This document shows positions 34,098 to 44,251 of a stretch of 64,000 nucleotides of DNA, piece after piece. Under the pieces are notes generated by a model. The model searched no databases, was not told the origin of the DNA, and was given only the letters and a program-made list of their open reading frames with translations. Position 1 is the first letter of the stretch; every line of letters starts with the position of its first letter. The DNA comes from Dryomyza anilis (Eukaryota > Arthropoda > Insecta > Diptera > Dryomyzidae), in NCBI GenBank assembly GCA_951804985.1, contig OX638131.1, forward strand, positions 91,697,349-91,761,348. Reading direction: 5' to 3'. The translations under genes were made by a program, and so were the position numbers.

Positions 34098-34541
34098 TAG
34101 GTTCATGATCGGAAACTGGTCATTGTATTTTAACTTGACATAATTCGACCTGTCGAACATGAAATGGCCTTAATCATGTCTGTCTTAACCGATTCCCCAA
34201 AATTTCGATATTGGGAAATTCGAAAAATTCTTTGATTTCACAAAATTTTCAATATTAATATTAAGTCCTCAATGTTTTCAGTCTTGTTTTAACTTGTCTC
34301 GTACATTCAAAGTATCGGCATTGTATTTCTTATTAGTTTTTCTTAGAGTTTCTCTATAATTCGTGGTTCTGTTGAGAACGAAGGGTTCGATGCACGTCTA
34401 GAACGTTCCCTTGATCTGATGAAATCGGGCGATGTATTTCCCCCGAACACTTACCATTGTAATACCCAAAAATCAGGCTTACCCCACGGCCCTTCGCTGC
34501 TCAAGAGATCCAATTAATGGATATAATATGTTAATTTCCAA

Positions 34542-34839
34542 CACACAGACAAATTCACTTTTGGAATGAGGTTGGAAACACGAAAAAGATAGTTCTAACA
34601 ATCCAATTCCGTTAAAACGCATTTTCTACAAATTTGTTGGCGGAACTGCCATACTTGATTGGCGCTTAAAATATTATCCTATGCATACATCAAAGTGTTC
34701 TAAAACTGTTCGAAATTGGTTGTGATCCAAACTACAACTCTATCAGTTTTGACTATAAGAACCGACTAAGTGGTTGGAAGAACCGAATATGTTGGTAGGG
34801 AAAATAGTTTGTTGGTGCAACAAATCTCTATGCTGTGTG
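34542..34839 (-). mobile_element. CACACAG-family MITE inside the jockey-like element
   Basis: It runs from CACACAGACAAATTCACTTT to CAAATCTCTATGCTGTGTG, with AATGAGGTTGG, GGCGGAACTGCCATA and ACAACTCTATCAGTTTTGAC in family order. TA follows at 34840-34841; the left flank is CAA, probably mutated. RT coding blocks lie on both sides. Confidence 0.8.
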
Positions 34840-34942
34840 TATTCAATATATCGCACGTTATTGTATTCGTTCCAGGTACTACAAGATTTTTAGACACTCC
34901 TGCCCAAATGTGCGAATTGTATTCCATCATAGGCCGGATATA

Positions 34943-35270
34943 AAGGGTTTTTTAACAAGGACGCTACAAAAGTAGAGCGACAGGGACAGCAAACGACGCC
35001 ATATTTCCTGCCGCTATTTGAAATTTCTCTTCAGTAAGGTTTGCCATTTCATGATGGAAAGATATACGAATTCGAATTTCGGTAGTAAATTTTAATAATT
35101 TCGACTCGTTGTTGGCTCGTGTATCTTTCCATCATGAAATGGCAAACTTACTGAAGAGAAATGTCAAAAGAGCGGCAAGAAATATGGCATCGTTTGCTGT
35201 CCCTGTCGCTCTACTTTTGTAGCGTCCCTGTTGAAAAACCTTTTGTAGCGCTTTTATTAAAAAAACCCTT
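34943..35270. mobile_element. Mariner fold-back MITE, 328 bp, with a doubled right end
   Basis: TA flanks it at 34941-34942 and 35271-35272. Arms of about 120 bp (34943-35066 and 35121-35240) are inverted copies of the mariner end plus the transposase start (CAAACGACGCCATATTTCCT, TTGCCATTTCATGATGGAAA). Beyond the right arm sits an extra terminal repeat of the other type (TTTTGTAGCGCTTTTATT, then the AAACCCTT end). If the element and one TA are removed, the jockey-like frame reads continuously across the site (TVCIT then YIRPMMEY), so the insertion site is exact. Confidence 0.85.
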
Positions 35271-35434
35271 TAGGTGATACAGACAGTGCGTAAGTCAGGA
35301 AAAGGCGTATAGTATGTTTCACATCGATTCACTAGGCCGCTCTTTCGACACATCAAAAATATGATAATTCTATTGAAGATTGATATTCCCAGAACGTCGA
35401 GAGCAGTTGACTCCGCAATATGTACAGTATCCAT

Positions 35435-36128
35435 TAGAGATGGGCGTGTGTCTGTTTTTGATGGCATGGACACGCACGGGCACGCCGGTAGGTGACACGC
35501 ACGAGCACGAGCCCGACGAGTAAATTTACTGGCACGCTCGAGAAGCACGATAAAACACGGGATTTTAAAAGGGACGAAGAAGCACGGAAAAAAATGAAAA
35601 AGCAGACGAAACGTGAAAAATAATGCTGGAACTGTTGAGATTTTCGGAACCAGAATCGAAACCGCTTTTTTAAAAATATCAAAACCGGAACAGGGCACGT
35701 TAGGGCACGCAAAGAACCGGAATCGGAACCGTTATTAAAAATGTATGGAACCGGAATCTAAACCCATTTAATTTTTTTATTGAAACCGGAATCGGAACCA
35801 GAACCACAATTTTAAAAATCTTAGAATCCGAACCGGATATTCCAATGGGTTTTAGTCCATGTAATAAATTATTCAGATTTTAAGTTTGATACTTTTTATT
35901 CTCTTAAATCCATAAGTAAAACTAAAGCAAAATATTTTTAAGAAAAGCTTGGAAATAAGTGTTTTTTTTTTAAATTGGGGTAGAAACTATAAAAAAATCT
36001 TTAATGAGCGCGTGCCTGATTTTGGAGGCACGGGCACGACAGCAACAAGCACGACAGCAACAAGCACGCACGGAGATTTGCACGCACGAACTCAGACACG
36101 AAAAAAGCACGGCACGCGCCCATCTCTA
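35435..36128. mobile_element. hAT-like MITE with an 8-bp target duplication
   Basis: The ends are TAGAGATGGGCGTGTG at left and the complement of TAGAGATGGGCGCGTG at right, flanked by the exact 8-bp duplication GTATCCAT (35427-35434 and 36129-36136). An 8-bp duplication and this style of end are typical of hAT elements. The 694-bp interior is CACG-rich near both ends and GGAACCGGAATCGGAACC-rich in the middle, with no transposase. Open frames in it (for example minus 35434-35712) follow these simple repeats. Confidence 0.85.
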
Positions 36129-36284
36129 GTATCCATATTGAGGTGTGGGAGGGAACCATTCGTTTGTGAGATAACCGACAACATTGGGTGACACGAAAAA
36201 AGCACGGCACGCGCGAATCTTTAGTATCCATATTGGGGTGTGGGAGAGATCCATTCGTTTGTGAAATAACCGACAACATTGGGT
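36095..36284. repeat. Exact-boundary 95-bp tandem duplication across the hAT right end
   Basis: 36095-36189 and 36190-36284 are two versions of the same segment (GACACGAAAAAAGCACGGCA through CGACAACATTGGGT). The first contains the true right end of the hAT-like element and its target duplication. The second carries a mutated version of the end (GCGAATCTTTAGTATCC). The duplication therefore happened after the insertion. Confidence 0.9.
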
Positions 36285-36789
36285 CATGCTTGCATTAAAA
36301 TCAACTGCAATATCCCACTCGGATATTGTTTTAAGGTCATTATTGGTGCGTCTTTTACTTTCAATCTCCAAACATTTTGGGCGCTTGTTGAACGAATATA
36401 AATGAAAGATTTTACTGTCATCTGCAAAGAAATGGATTGGGTTCTAGGTCAATGACAGAAGGTCTTTGAAAAATACCAGAAATAGGACGGTATTTTTACG
36501 AGACTCCAGAATTAATGGAATTTTGATCTGAAAGAACATCATTTATCGCAATTCGTATAAAATTACCCTGGGTAAAATTCGAAATCCATCGAGTAAAAGA
36601 GTTGCGATGTAGTCATGCCACCCTTGATTAAAGGTCTTTGGGATATCTAGAGCTAAACCTTACACTCCTTGAAAAGGTGAATATAATTATTTCACTTTTT
36701 AGAAAGGAACGCCATTAAGTCACCGATCACTGAATAATTCGTTGTGCTTCAGATAGTTCACAAGGTGAAGGTTTATTACGCTCTTCTTT

Positions 36790-37020
36790 ACCTTGGTATA
36801 TTCCAATACCTGAGGGTATATTCCGATTGATAATACATTTGTAATACCCTGAAGGAGGCGTGTACGATATAAATATTATTGAACAACGTGTCTGAGGAAA
36901 TCACGATTACTGGAAAACTAAAAGAGCTAGATCAATGAAATTCCAAACTTAGATTACTGATACATCTATGCTATCTGGGATTAAAAATGGGCATGATCGA
37001 ACCAATGTGATGTGTAACCC
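36790..37020 (-). mobile_element. Helentron-associated element remnant inside the jockey-like region
   Basis: ATTCCAATACCTGAGGGTAT, GTAATACCCTGAAGGAGGCG and TAAAAATGGGCATGATCGAA are degenerate matches to the copy at 9427 (TACAGGGTATATTA, TAACGCCCCTTAGGAGGCGT, AAATGGGCGTGATCCGCC). It separates the two homologous RT segments at 36300-36790 and 37050-37660. Confidence 0.55.
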
Positions 37021-37320
37021 AACCACATATGTTCAAATTCCTCATATACTTATAGATTACATTCATGGTGCGTCATTTATGGGGTGTCTTTTACTCTCAA
37101 TCTCCAAAAAGATTGGCCGCTTGTTGAATAAATGACAAATGTAACTGTCATCTGCAAAGAAATAGATTGAGTACTCGGTCATTGTCAAAAGGTCATTAAT
37201 GAATACCAGAAGTTCAGAAGAATATAGGATGAATATATAGTGGAGAATATATAGCGGAATTCTAGAATTTATGGAACTCGTCGTGAACGACCCTGGAGAA
37301 AACTAGATAACACTAGATAT

Positions 37321-37590
37321 ATACTAGAGTAAGTGAATTACCGAAACTGTGGAATCAGGGTCACACTCGAAATGTCATCCCGAAAAGACGAATAGAATTA
37401 TTCCACTTTTCAAAAAGGACCACCTTTGAATGACCCGTATATGAATGACCCGTATATACTAGAGTAAGTGAATTACCGAAACTGTGGAATCAGGGTCACA
37501 CTCGAAATGTCATCCCGAAAAGACGAATAGAATTATTCCACTTTTCATAAAGGACCACCTTTGAATGACACTGAGGAATTTGTTGTGTTC
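37321..37590. repeat. 135-bp tandem duplication in the jockey-like remnant
   Basis: ATACTAGAGTAAGTGAATTA occurs at 37321 and 37456. The following text (CCGAAACTGTGGAATCAGGG to GGACCACCTTTGAATGAC) is the same in both, with few changes. 135 bp equals 45 codons. Confidence 0.9.
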
Positions 37591-37800
37591 CAGATATTTC
37601 AGAAGGTGAAAGTTTAAAACGCTCTCCATTATCTTGAAAACGCAGAGCATATTGCATTGTTTTGGTAAGTTGGCGATGTTGTCTTAAAAACATGGGTCGA
37701 CATTCCACTTGGCCCGGGTTGAGGTTTGCTAGGGCCTTTTTAACAGTCCGAGTTAGAATGAGTATCTCCGGCATTGACAAAAAAGACAAGCTAACCACGG

Positions 37801-39420
37801 ACTGTGATTGATTACTATCTGGAAACGGGTTGATGTTATAATTAACTTTTTCTCTCTTTGGTTGGTCTAGAGTTTAATATTTTGACAGCACCCATCACCA
37901 ATTTCAATCTGATCACATTTTGGGCTCGTAGTTCAGCGTAAAAATCAATAGTACCATGGTTTTATAATGGCAAATTAAAATTCCTAATCGGTTTTTGAAA
38001 AATACAGCGCCATTGATCTTATATCAGATTTTTCCAATTAACAAATTTATATCATTTTTCAAATTAATACTTACCGCTGCATAATTTTAGGGTTTTCAGT
38101 CAGATATAATAGTAAATTCGAGAAATTGCATCGTTTTACATACCTGCAAAGATATAAAGACAAATATTATATTAGCAACAAATATTTTTATAGCTTAACT
38201 CAACTTTGTAATTTCACGTAAAGAAAAAACATTTAAAATACATATTAAATACCAATTCAAGCAGCCACCAAAACACCACGACCAGACATTATTAAAAAAA
38301 ATATTCAAAAGTCGCCCCGCTCTTTATTGTCCAAAAATATATGTATGCCCAAAAGTATGCTACAGTTTTATGCCGCATTGATGGTTAACGCCAAATGTGT
38401 TCGTTTCTTGCAGCCCTTGGCGCAATATGTTGATAAGCAACTATCAACGGCGAATGACGGAAAAATACGCACTTTTAACAGCAGCCCAAACAAATTCGTC
38501 CCGCAGGTATCTTAACGTCATAGACGTCGTCCTGTTGCCCGTTAACAGCTGTGGGCAACAGTTTTATAAAAAGTCATAGCGCATACTTTTAGGCGCTGCA
38601 AATTGCTTAGGTGAGTTGTGTTAATGTTTGTGGGGGGTGTGAATGATGCAATTAAATTTGATGACCACCGCCTGTGGCAATTACCGACTCTTTGGCGGCT
38701 GCTCAACAGAATGTTTCTGAATTCATAACTGTTGCTAAATGGCTGAAATGAAGGTAATCGTGAACACAGTGGGGAAAGCAGCAGCATCAATGGTTGCGCA
38801 AATGTTTAAATGCCTAAATGTATGCTGTGAAAAGTTAAAATCGCATTTAAGGAGCTTTTTATGGTTGATAGTATTGTGTAGCAGTTTTGTTATCAATTAG
38901 AGGGAAGTTTTAAGTGGCGATATTACAAAGACTTATTTATTTCATTAGGTATTTTAAGATAAGATATAAAAAAAATAAAAAAGTAAGAAAAAAAATAGTA
39001 ATTATGAAAAATTAATAAATTAAAATTTTTTTTTAAATTTTACAAAAGAATAATATTAAAATATTTTTTTGATAAGAAATTTGTGTAAACAAAATATTAT
39101 GAAATTTCTATTAAGAATATAGTTAAACATTTTCTTTAAAATATATTATGTACTTTTGTCTTTATGTATATATTTAAAAACATGGAGAACAAATTTGAAA
39201 ACTATTGTAAACATTGTCAATTTTTAAAGTTATTGATTTAGGTCCAGTTTTTAAGTCACATTTTCAAATTAAACTTAATTTAAACTAGATGTAATTTCGT
39301 CTTTTGTCATATCACACATATTTAAAATGACATATCAAGATATAAATAAAATATTCATAGAAGTATCTAAAGATTCAAAGATAATAAAAACAAAACGACT
39401 GTTTTGTTTCATTCATTGAA
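37801..39420. other. No gene seen
   Basis: AT-rich, with a less AT-rich patch at 38330-38780 that opens frames of 60-82 codons on both strands. None has a recognisable domain. Confidence 0.45.
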
Positions 39421-39427
39421 ATCCTTT

Positions 39428-40045
39428 GATTCTTTTTTTTTTTTTTTGATTCTTTTGAATATTTTTAATCTTTTGAATCTTTTGAATTTTTTGAATCTTT
39501 TGAATCTTTTGAATCTTTTGAATCTTTTGAATCTTTTGAATCTTTTCAATCTTTTCAATCTTTTCAATCTTTTCAATCTTTTCAATCTTTTCAATCTTTT
39601 CAATCTTTTCAATCTTTTCAATCTTTTCAATCTTTTCAATCTTTTCAATCTTTTGAATCTTTTGAATCTTTTGAATCTTTTGATTCTTTTGTTTCTTTTG
39701 ATTCTTTTGATTCTTTTGATTCTTTTGATTCTTTTGATTCTTTTGTTTCTTTTGATTCTTTTGATTCTTTTGATTTTTTTGATTCTTTTGATTCTTTTGA
39801 TTCTTTTGATTCTTTTGATTCTTTTGATTCTTTTGATTCTTTTGATTCTTTTGATTCTTTTGATTATTTTGATTCTTCTGATTGTTTTGACTCTTTTGAT
39901 TCTTTTGATTATTTTTATTCTTCTGATTTTTTGAATCCTTTGATTCTTTTGATTAATTTGATTTTTCTGATTCTTCTAATTCTTCTGGTTCTTTTGATTC
40001 TTTTGATTCTGTGAATATTTTAATTCATTTGATTATTTTGATCCA
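39428..40045 (+). repeat. 9-bp minisatellite with three variant blocks
   Basis: The unit is TTTTGAATC or a variant. Blocks follow one another: TTTTGAATC (about 39460-39545), TTTTCAATC (about 39546-39648), TTTTGAATC again (to about 39680), then TTTTGATTC (about 39681-39950), decaying after that. Because 9 is a multiple of three, it opens a 176-codon Leu/Phe/Asn frame on plus and a Lys/Arg frame on minus; neither is a gene. Confidence 0.95.
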
Positions 40046-40924
40046 TTCGATTATTTTCGTTACATTTCAAACAATACTCCATTGTCTGCAATATGTAAAA
40101 ATCTAGTTTCTAATAAATTAAATTAAATAAATACAAATGCACTTAGAAAATAATTAAATGTAGTAGAACTACACTTTTTATAAACAAATCCAAAAATGTA
40201 TTAAATTTTACTGCATTATTTTCTGATAAGTTCGTTGCATTTATATGCAAAGAAATTCATAGCATACAGGATACCACAGAAATTCCATGAAACGGTTGTA
40301 GGCGTAAGAAATAACAAAAAAAAACACAAAAAATTCAATTTAAAAAAAAATCAATTAAAATTCTTTGCCTTCTCTTTCGTAGCTTTCTCGTAGTGTCGCT
40401 GATGCACGTGACAACTTGGTGACTATTTCATGCTTCGAACCACAACAAAAAAAAATGGGCGAAAAAAAATCATTTGAGACGTTTTTTTATGGTATGTTGG
40501 GAAAGTATCTTCTTCAAATGCAATCGTTCAATTCATGATGCTGTAGTTCGACGAGTTTGCGTCACGAGTCAGTTTGTGTCACATGCAATGTATCGGCTTT
40601 CCAAGTAAGACACATAAAGTAGGAGGAGGTAAAATAAAGAACGAAAAAATACAGAAAATTTTGTATCCTGAGACAGACAGTTGCCAGACACGCAGCAGGT
40701 CTTGTGCCAGTCAGTTGGACTCGATAGAGAAATATGTGATATTCAGACTAATTGCATTGAATGGCAGCATTTGTCTTGGAGGGCATCGGACAGTTTGTTA
40801 GAAAGTCAAAAGAACTTTTGAGATTGACGCAACCTCTTTGATGTAGAGATGGCGTTGAACTCTTTAGGATCGACAAAAGAGCGGTCAAATCAATAATCAA
40901 ATCCAATGAAACAAATTGCTTTAA
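40046..40924. other. No gene seen
   Basis: AT-rich. The 75-codon frame at 40574-40801 has no domain or supporting signal. Confidence 0.45.
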
Positions 40925-41230
40925 TATATAAAATATTAAATTTTTATTTGAAATTAAACTAGATAAAAAATATGTTCAATATTAATAATGTTGATCACAA
41001 AATAGTTTTACATGCTATTTGTCAAAATGACAAACAAACTGTTAAACTAAGAAACTAATGAAATTTATTGATATTAAAAAAATATTTAAAATATTTAGTT
41101 TTTATTTGAAATTAACCTAATAAAAATTATATTCAATTTTAAAAATGTTGACTATAAAAAATATGTACATGCTATTTGTCAAAATGACAAACAATATGTT
41201 AAGTTAACAAACTATTGTTCAATTACTAAA
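40925..41230. repeat. 158-bp tandem duplication
   Basis: TTTTTATTTGAAATTAA occurs at 40941 and 41099. CATGCTATTTGTCAAAATGA also occurs in both units, followed by CAAAC. The two units are clearly diverged. Confidence 0.75.
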
Positions 41231-41256
41231 TATTACTAAACGTTGTGTCAAATTAT

Positions 41257-41520
41257 ACACCGAATAAGTTGGTTGGACCAAGAGTTGGTTGACGCAACAA
41301 ATCTCTATTCTGTGTGTGATATTGCAATATTGATGAGCAAATGCCAAAGAAGACTGTTTGTTCTTATTGTTGGTCTTGTACTTGCATAGACCTCAAGAAC
41401 AATATGTTTGTATTTTTTACTCATCAATAGGTTGGAAGAACGAAAAAGTTTCTTTTAACAACATCATTCGTTGATGAAACTGCCAATATTCGGTTTGCAC
41501 TTAAAATATTATCATATAAA
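41257..41520 (-). mobile_element. CACACAG-family MITE fragments
   Basis: 41257-41317 carries one end (CGAATAAGTTGGTTGGACCA, CAACAAATCTCTATTCTGTG). 41431-41513 carries internal blocks (AGGTTGGAAGAACGAAAAAG, AAACTGCCAATATTCGGTTT). They may be parts of one rearranged copy or of two. Confidence 0.6.
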
Positions 41521-41886
41521 AAAAACCAAAATGTTTTTTAGTCCTACAACGCTTTTTTAATTTTGTCTAGTGATAATCAAAAAATACAAGATTCTGGTAC
41601 TCGTTCTTGTTCTTGCAGTTTTTTTCAAGAAAAGGTACGACATCACGATGCTAAAACAAGAACAAGAACAAAACAGACCCAGCAATTACGAACACAAGAT
41701 CGACCTGCCGATGCATAAACCACACCGACACTTAAACAGCTAGAGGAACCGATTTAGCAATTGGGAGAATCGAATAAGTTGGTTGGTCTTATGTGCGTTA
41801 TATTTAAAATTATATATTCAGAATATTAATAGAAAAATAAAATATTTATAATAATAAGTAGTAAAATATTTTAATAATAGTTTATA

Positions 41887-42297
41887 CACACAGAGTAGAG
41901 ATTTGTTGTGCCAACCAACTTATTCGGTTCTCTCAACCGCTTATTCGGTTGTTATTGTCAAAGATTAAAAAGTTTTAGTTTGTACTGCAACAATTTCGAA
42001 CAATTTTAGAGCAATTTAGATCAGATTTAGAACCATTAGGAGTGTGTATAGACTATTATTTCGAAACTTAAAGAGTTTTAGTTAGTACTGCAACCAATTT
42101 CGAACTATTTTGGAACAATTTACTTTAGATTTAGAACCATTAGGAGTGTGTATAGACTAATATTTCGAGTGTATAGGCTAATATGGCAGTTCTGCCAGCA
42201 AATTTGTAGACAATTCGATTTAGCCGAATGAAGTTGGTTGGTACAACTAACTTTTTCGTTCTTCCAACATCATGCCAAAAGAGGATTTTTCTGTGTG
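41887..42297 (+). mobile_element. CACACAG-family MITE with an internal duplication, 411 bp
   Basis: Ends CACACAGAGTAGAGATTTGT and GAGGATTTTTCTGTGTG, with TA flanks (41885-41886, 42298-42299). The segment from AAAGAGTTTTAGTT through AGGAGTGTGTATAGACTA is present twice (about 41970-42055 and 42066-42150), which explains the extra 100 bp. Confidence 0.9.
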
Positions 42298-42299
42298 TA

Positions 42300-43205
42300 C
42301 ATATATATTAATTTTAGGATATTCTTTTATTGTATGACTTTAAAAATGTATAATATATTATTTATTTCTTGGATTTCGTTAAACTAATTCCGACAAATAA
42401 TTAAAATATCTTCCATTTGAAATTCTACAGCAACTGCTAATTGCACATGGTTTTACCTTTCTTATTTATGCCTTCTTCTGAAAACTCTTAGATCTTTCAT
42501 TAATTTTTTTTTTCCTTTTTTTCGTACAACCAACATCTTGTGCACAGAGGTACTACAGAGATTTCGCGTATCAGCGCATTTAGCACAAAATTTCCATATG
42601 TGCACAGCAATGCCTCGAGGCAACCCTAAGGTAACGCGACAACATGAACTGCACTCAAAGTGCCAACAGATATGTTGCTGCTACTACTGTTGCTGCTACC
42701 TTCTGTTGTTGTCGATTCTCTGTCTCTGTGCACCATTGGGGCAGGCCAACTAGTTTGGATTTTTTTTTTGAGAGCAATTCATTTATCATATGCTAAGTAG
42801 TAGCACCAGGCGACAACGGCAACACCACGTGTGCCTCGCGTGGGAGTCAAAAATGTGCCACTTTTTGTTACAAAACAGCAGCAACACACACAAAAAAGCA
42901 TTGTATAAATTACTCACCTCGTTGGTGGTCTCTAGACAACGAATGTTTTTTATTTTAATTTTCATTCAGTTTCTGTCTTTTCCCACTTGTATTTTTTTCT
43001 AATACCTTTTCCTAGATTCCTTCGTACAGTTGTGGCATGCAACATTTATGCTAATTAGTAAAAATAGAGTTTGAAAAAATTGTATATGATTGCAGCGACA
43101 TCTGGGAAGCGCGATCGGTAGTTAGGTGTTGGATATGGGTTTAATCGAATTTTAATTTTTTTTTAATACTACAAAAAATAGAGAAAATTTTTATGGATTG
43201 GTATA
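42300..43205. other. No gene seen
   Basis: Includes a less AT-rich patch (42530-42930) with two plus-strand frames (42538-42753 and 42790-43002) that have no recognisable domain. One contains a Cys/Tyr run from a GCTGCTACT-type tract. Confidence 0.45.
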
Positions 43206-43647
43206 TACACAGAAAAATACTCTTTTGGCATGAGATTGGAAGAACGAAAATGTTAGTTGTACCAACTAACTTCATTCGGTTAAAGAGAATTGTTTAGAAA
43301 TTTGTAGGCGGGACTGCCATATTCGGTTGGTGCTTGAAATATTAGCATAAACACACTCCCAATGGTTTATACTTAAGTTGTACCAACTAACTTCATTCGG
43401 TTAAATCGAATGGTTTACACATTTGCTGGCGAAACTGCCATATTAGCCTATACACTTGAAATATTAGTCTATGCATACTGCTGGTTCTAAATCTGTACTA
43501 AATTGTACTAAAACAGTTCAAAATTGGTTGCAGTACAAACTACAACTCTTTTCATTTTGACAATAACAACCGACTAAGTGGTTAAGAGAATTGAATAAGT
43601 TCGTTGGGTAAATAGTTAGTTGACGCAACTAATCGCTATTCTGTGTG
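43206..43647 (-). mobile_element. CACACAG-family MITE with an internal duplication, 442 bp
   Basis: It runs from TACACAGAAAAATACTCTTT to CTATTCTGTGTG. The block GTTGTACCAACTAACTTCAT, followed by TCGGTTAAA and GACTGCCATATT/AACTGCCATATT, occurs twice (about 43255 and 43377), so about 120 bp are duplicated. Confidence 0.85.
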
Positions 43648-43943
43648 CATATTTAATCTACATTCCCACACTGCCTATCTAAAATCTTTCTAAAAAATGT
43701 GATTTCAATATATATAAAATGCTTGTTTTGTCTACTGGTATCCTCAGGATTTCTTCCCTAAAATTGTGTTTCGTGATATATTTAATCTTTCTTCATCTCT
43801 TCTGTAATATTGATTTTACTTACAGCTTTTGCCTACCATAAGCTGCTTGAGTCTTCCATTTTGCTTCCACCCGTATACCATAACATTTCCCTACCATATT
43901 ATTGCCTACTGCCTTACTTCGATTGCCTACCATAAACTACCTA

Positions 43944-44249
43944 CACACAGAAAAATCCTCTTTTATCTTGAGATTGGAAGAATAAAAAGTTAGTCGTATC
44001 AACTAACTTTATTCGGTTAAATCGAAAGGTTTACAAATTTGCTGGAGGAACTGCCCTATTAGCCTATACAATTAAAATTTTAGTTTATACACACTCCTAA
44101 TGGTTCTAAATCTGTACTAATTGTTCTAAACCAGTTCGAAATTGGTTGCAGTACAAACTACAAATCTTTTGATTTTGACAATAACAACCGACTAAGGGGC
44201 TGAGAGAACCGAATAAGTTTGTTGGCGCAACAAATCTCAATTCTGTGTG
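43944..44249 (-). mobile_element. CACACAG-family MITE, 306 bp
   Basis: Ends CACACAGAAAAATCCTCTTT and CAAATCTCAATTCTGTGTG, flanked by TA on both sides (43942-43943, 44250-44251). This is a well-preserved reference copy for the family. Confidence 0.9.
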
Positions 44250-44251
44250 TA

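Larger units (their letters stand above)
34278..37800 (-). pseudogene. Jockey-like non-LTR retrotransposon ORF2 remnant, with three MITEs inserted
   Basis: Minus-strand blocks of reverse transcriptase run from high to low. Near 37650-37720, NNGERFKLSP-like codons precede the palm. At about 36520-36600, WISNFTQGNFIRIAINDVLS. At 36490-36390, LVFxxDLL and FFADDSKIFHLYSFNKRP, the catalytic FADDS block. At 36371-36280, SKRRTNNDLKTISEWDIAVD. At 35425-35272, MDTVHIAESTALDVLGISIF and later TVCIT. At 34940-34900, YIRPMMEYNSHIWAGVSKNL. At 34510-34278, SLEQRRAVG, PFVLNRTTNYRETL and a stop at 34278. A second FADDS block at 37200-37060 shows that part of the RT is duplicated. MITEs at 34542, 34943 and 35435 interrupt it, and frameshifts and stops make it non-functional. 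Confidence 0.8.

Noticed and set aside
39404..39934. 176-codon open frame
   Set aside because: It is the 9-bp minisatellite read in frame (FNL/LIL repeats), with no non-repeat coding sequence.
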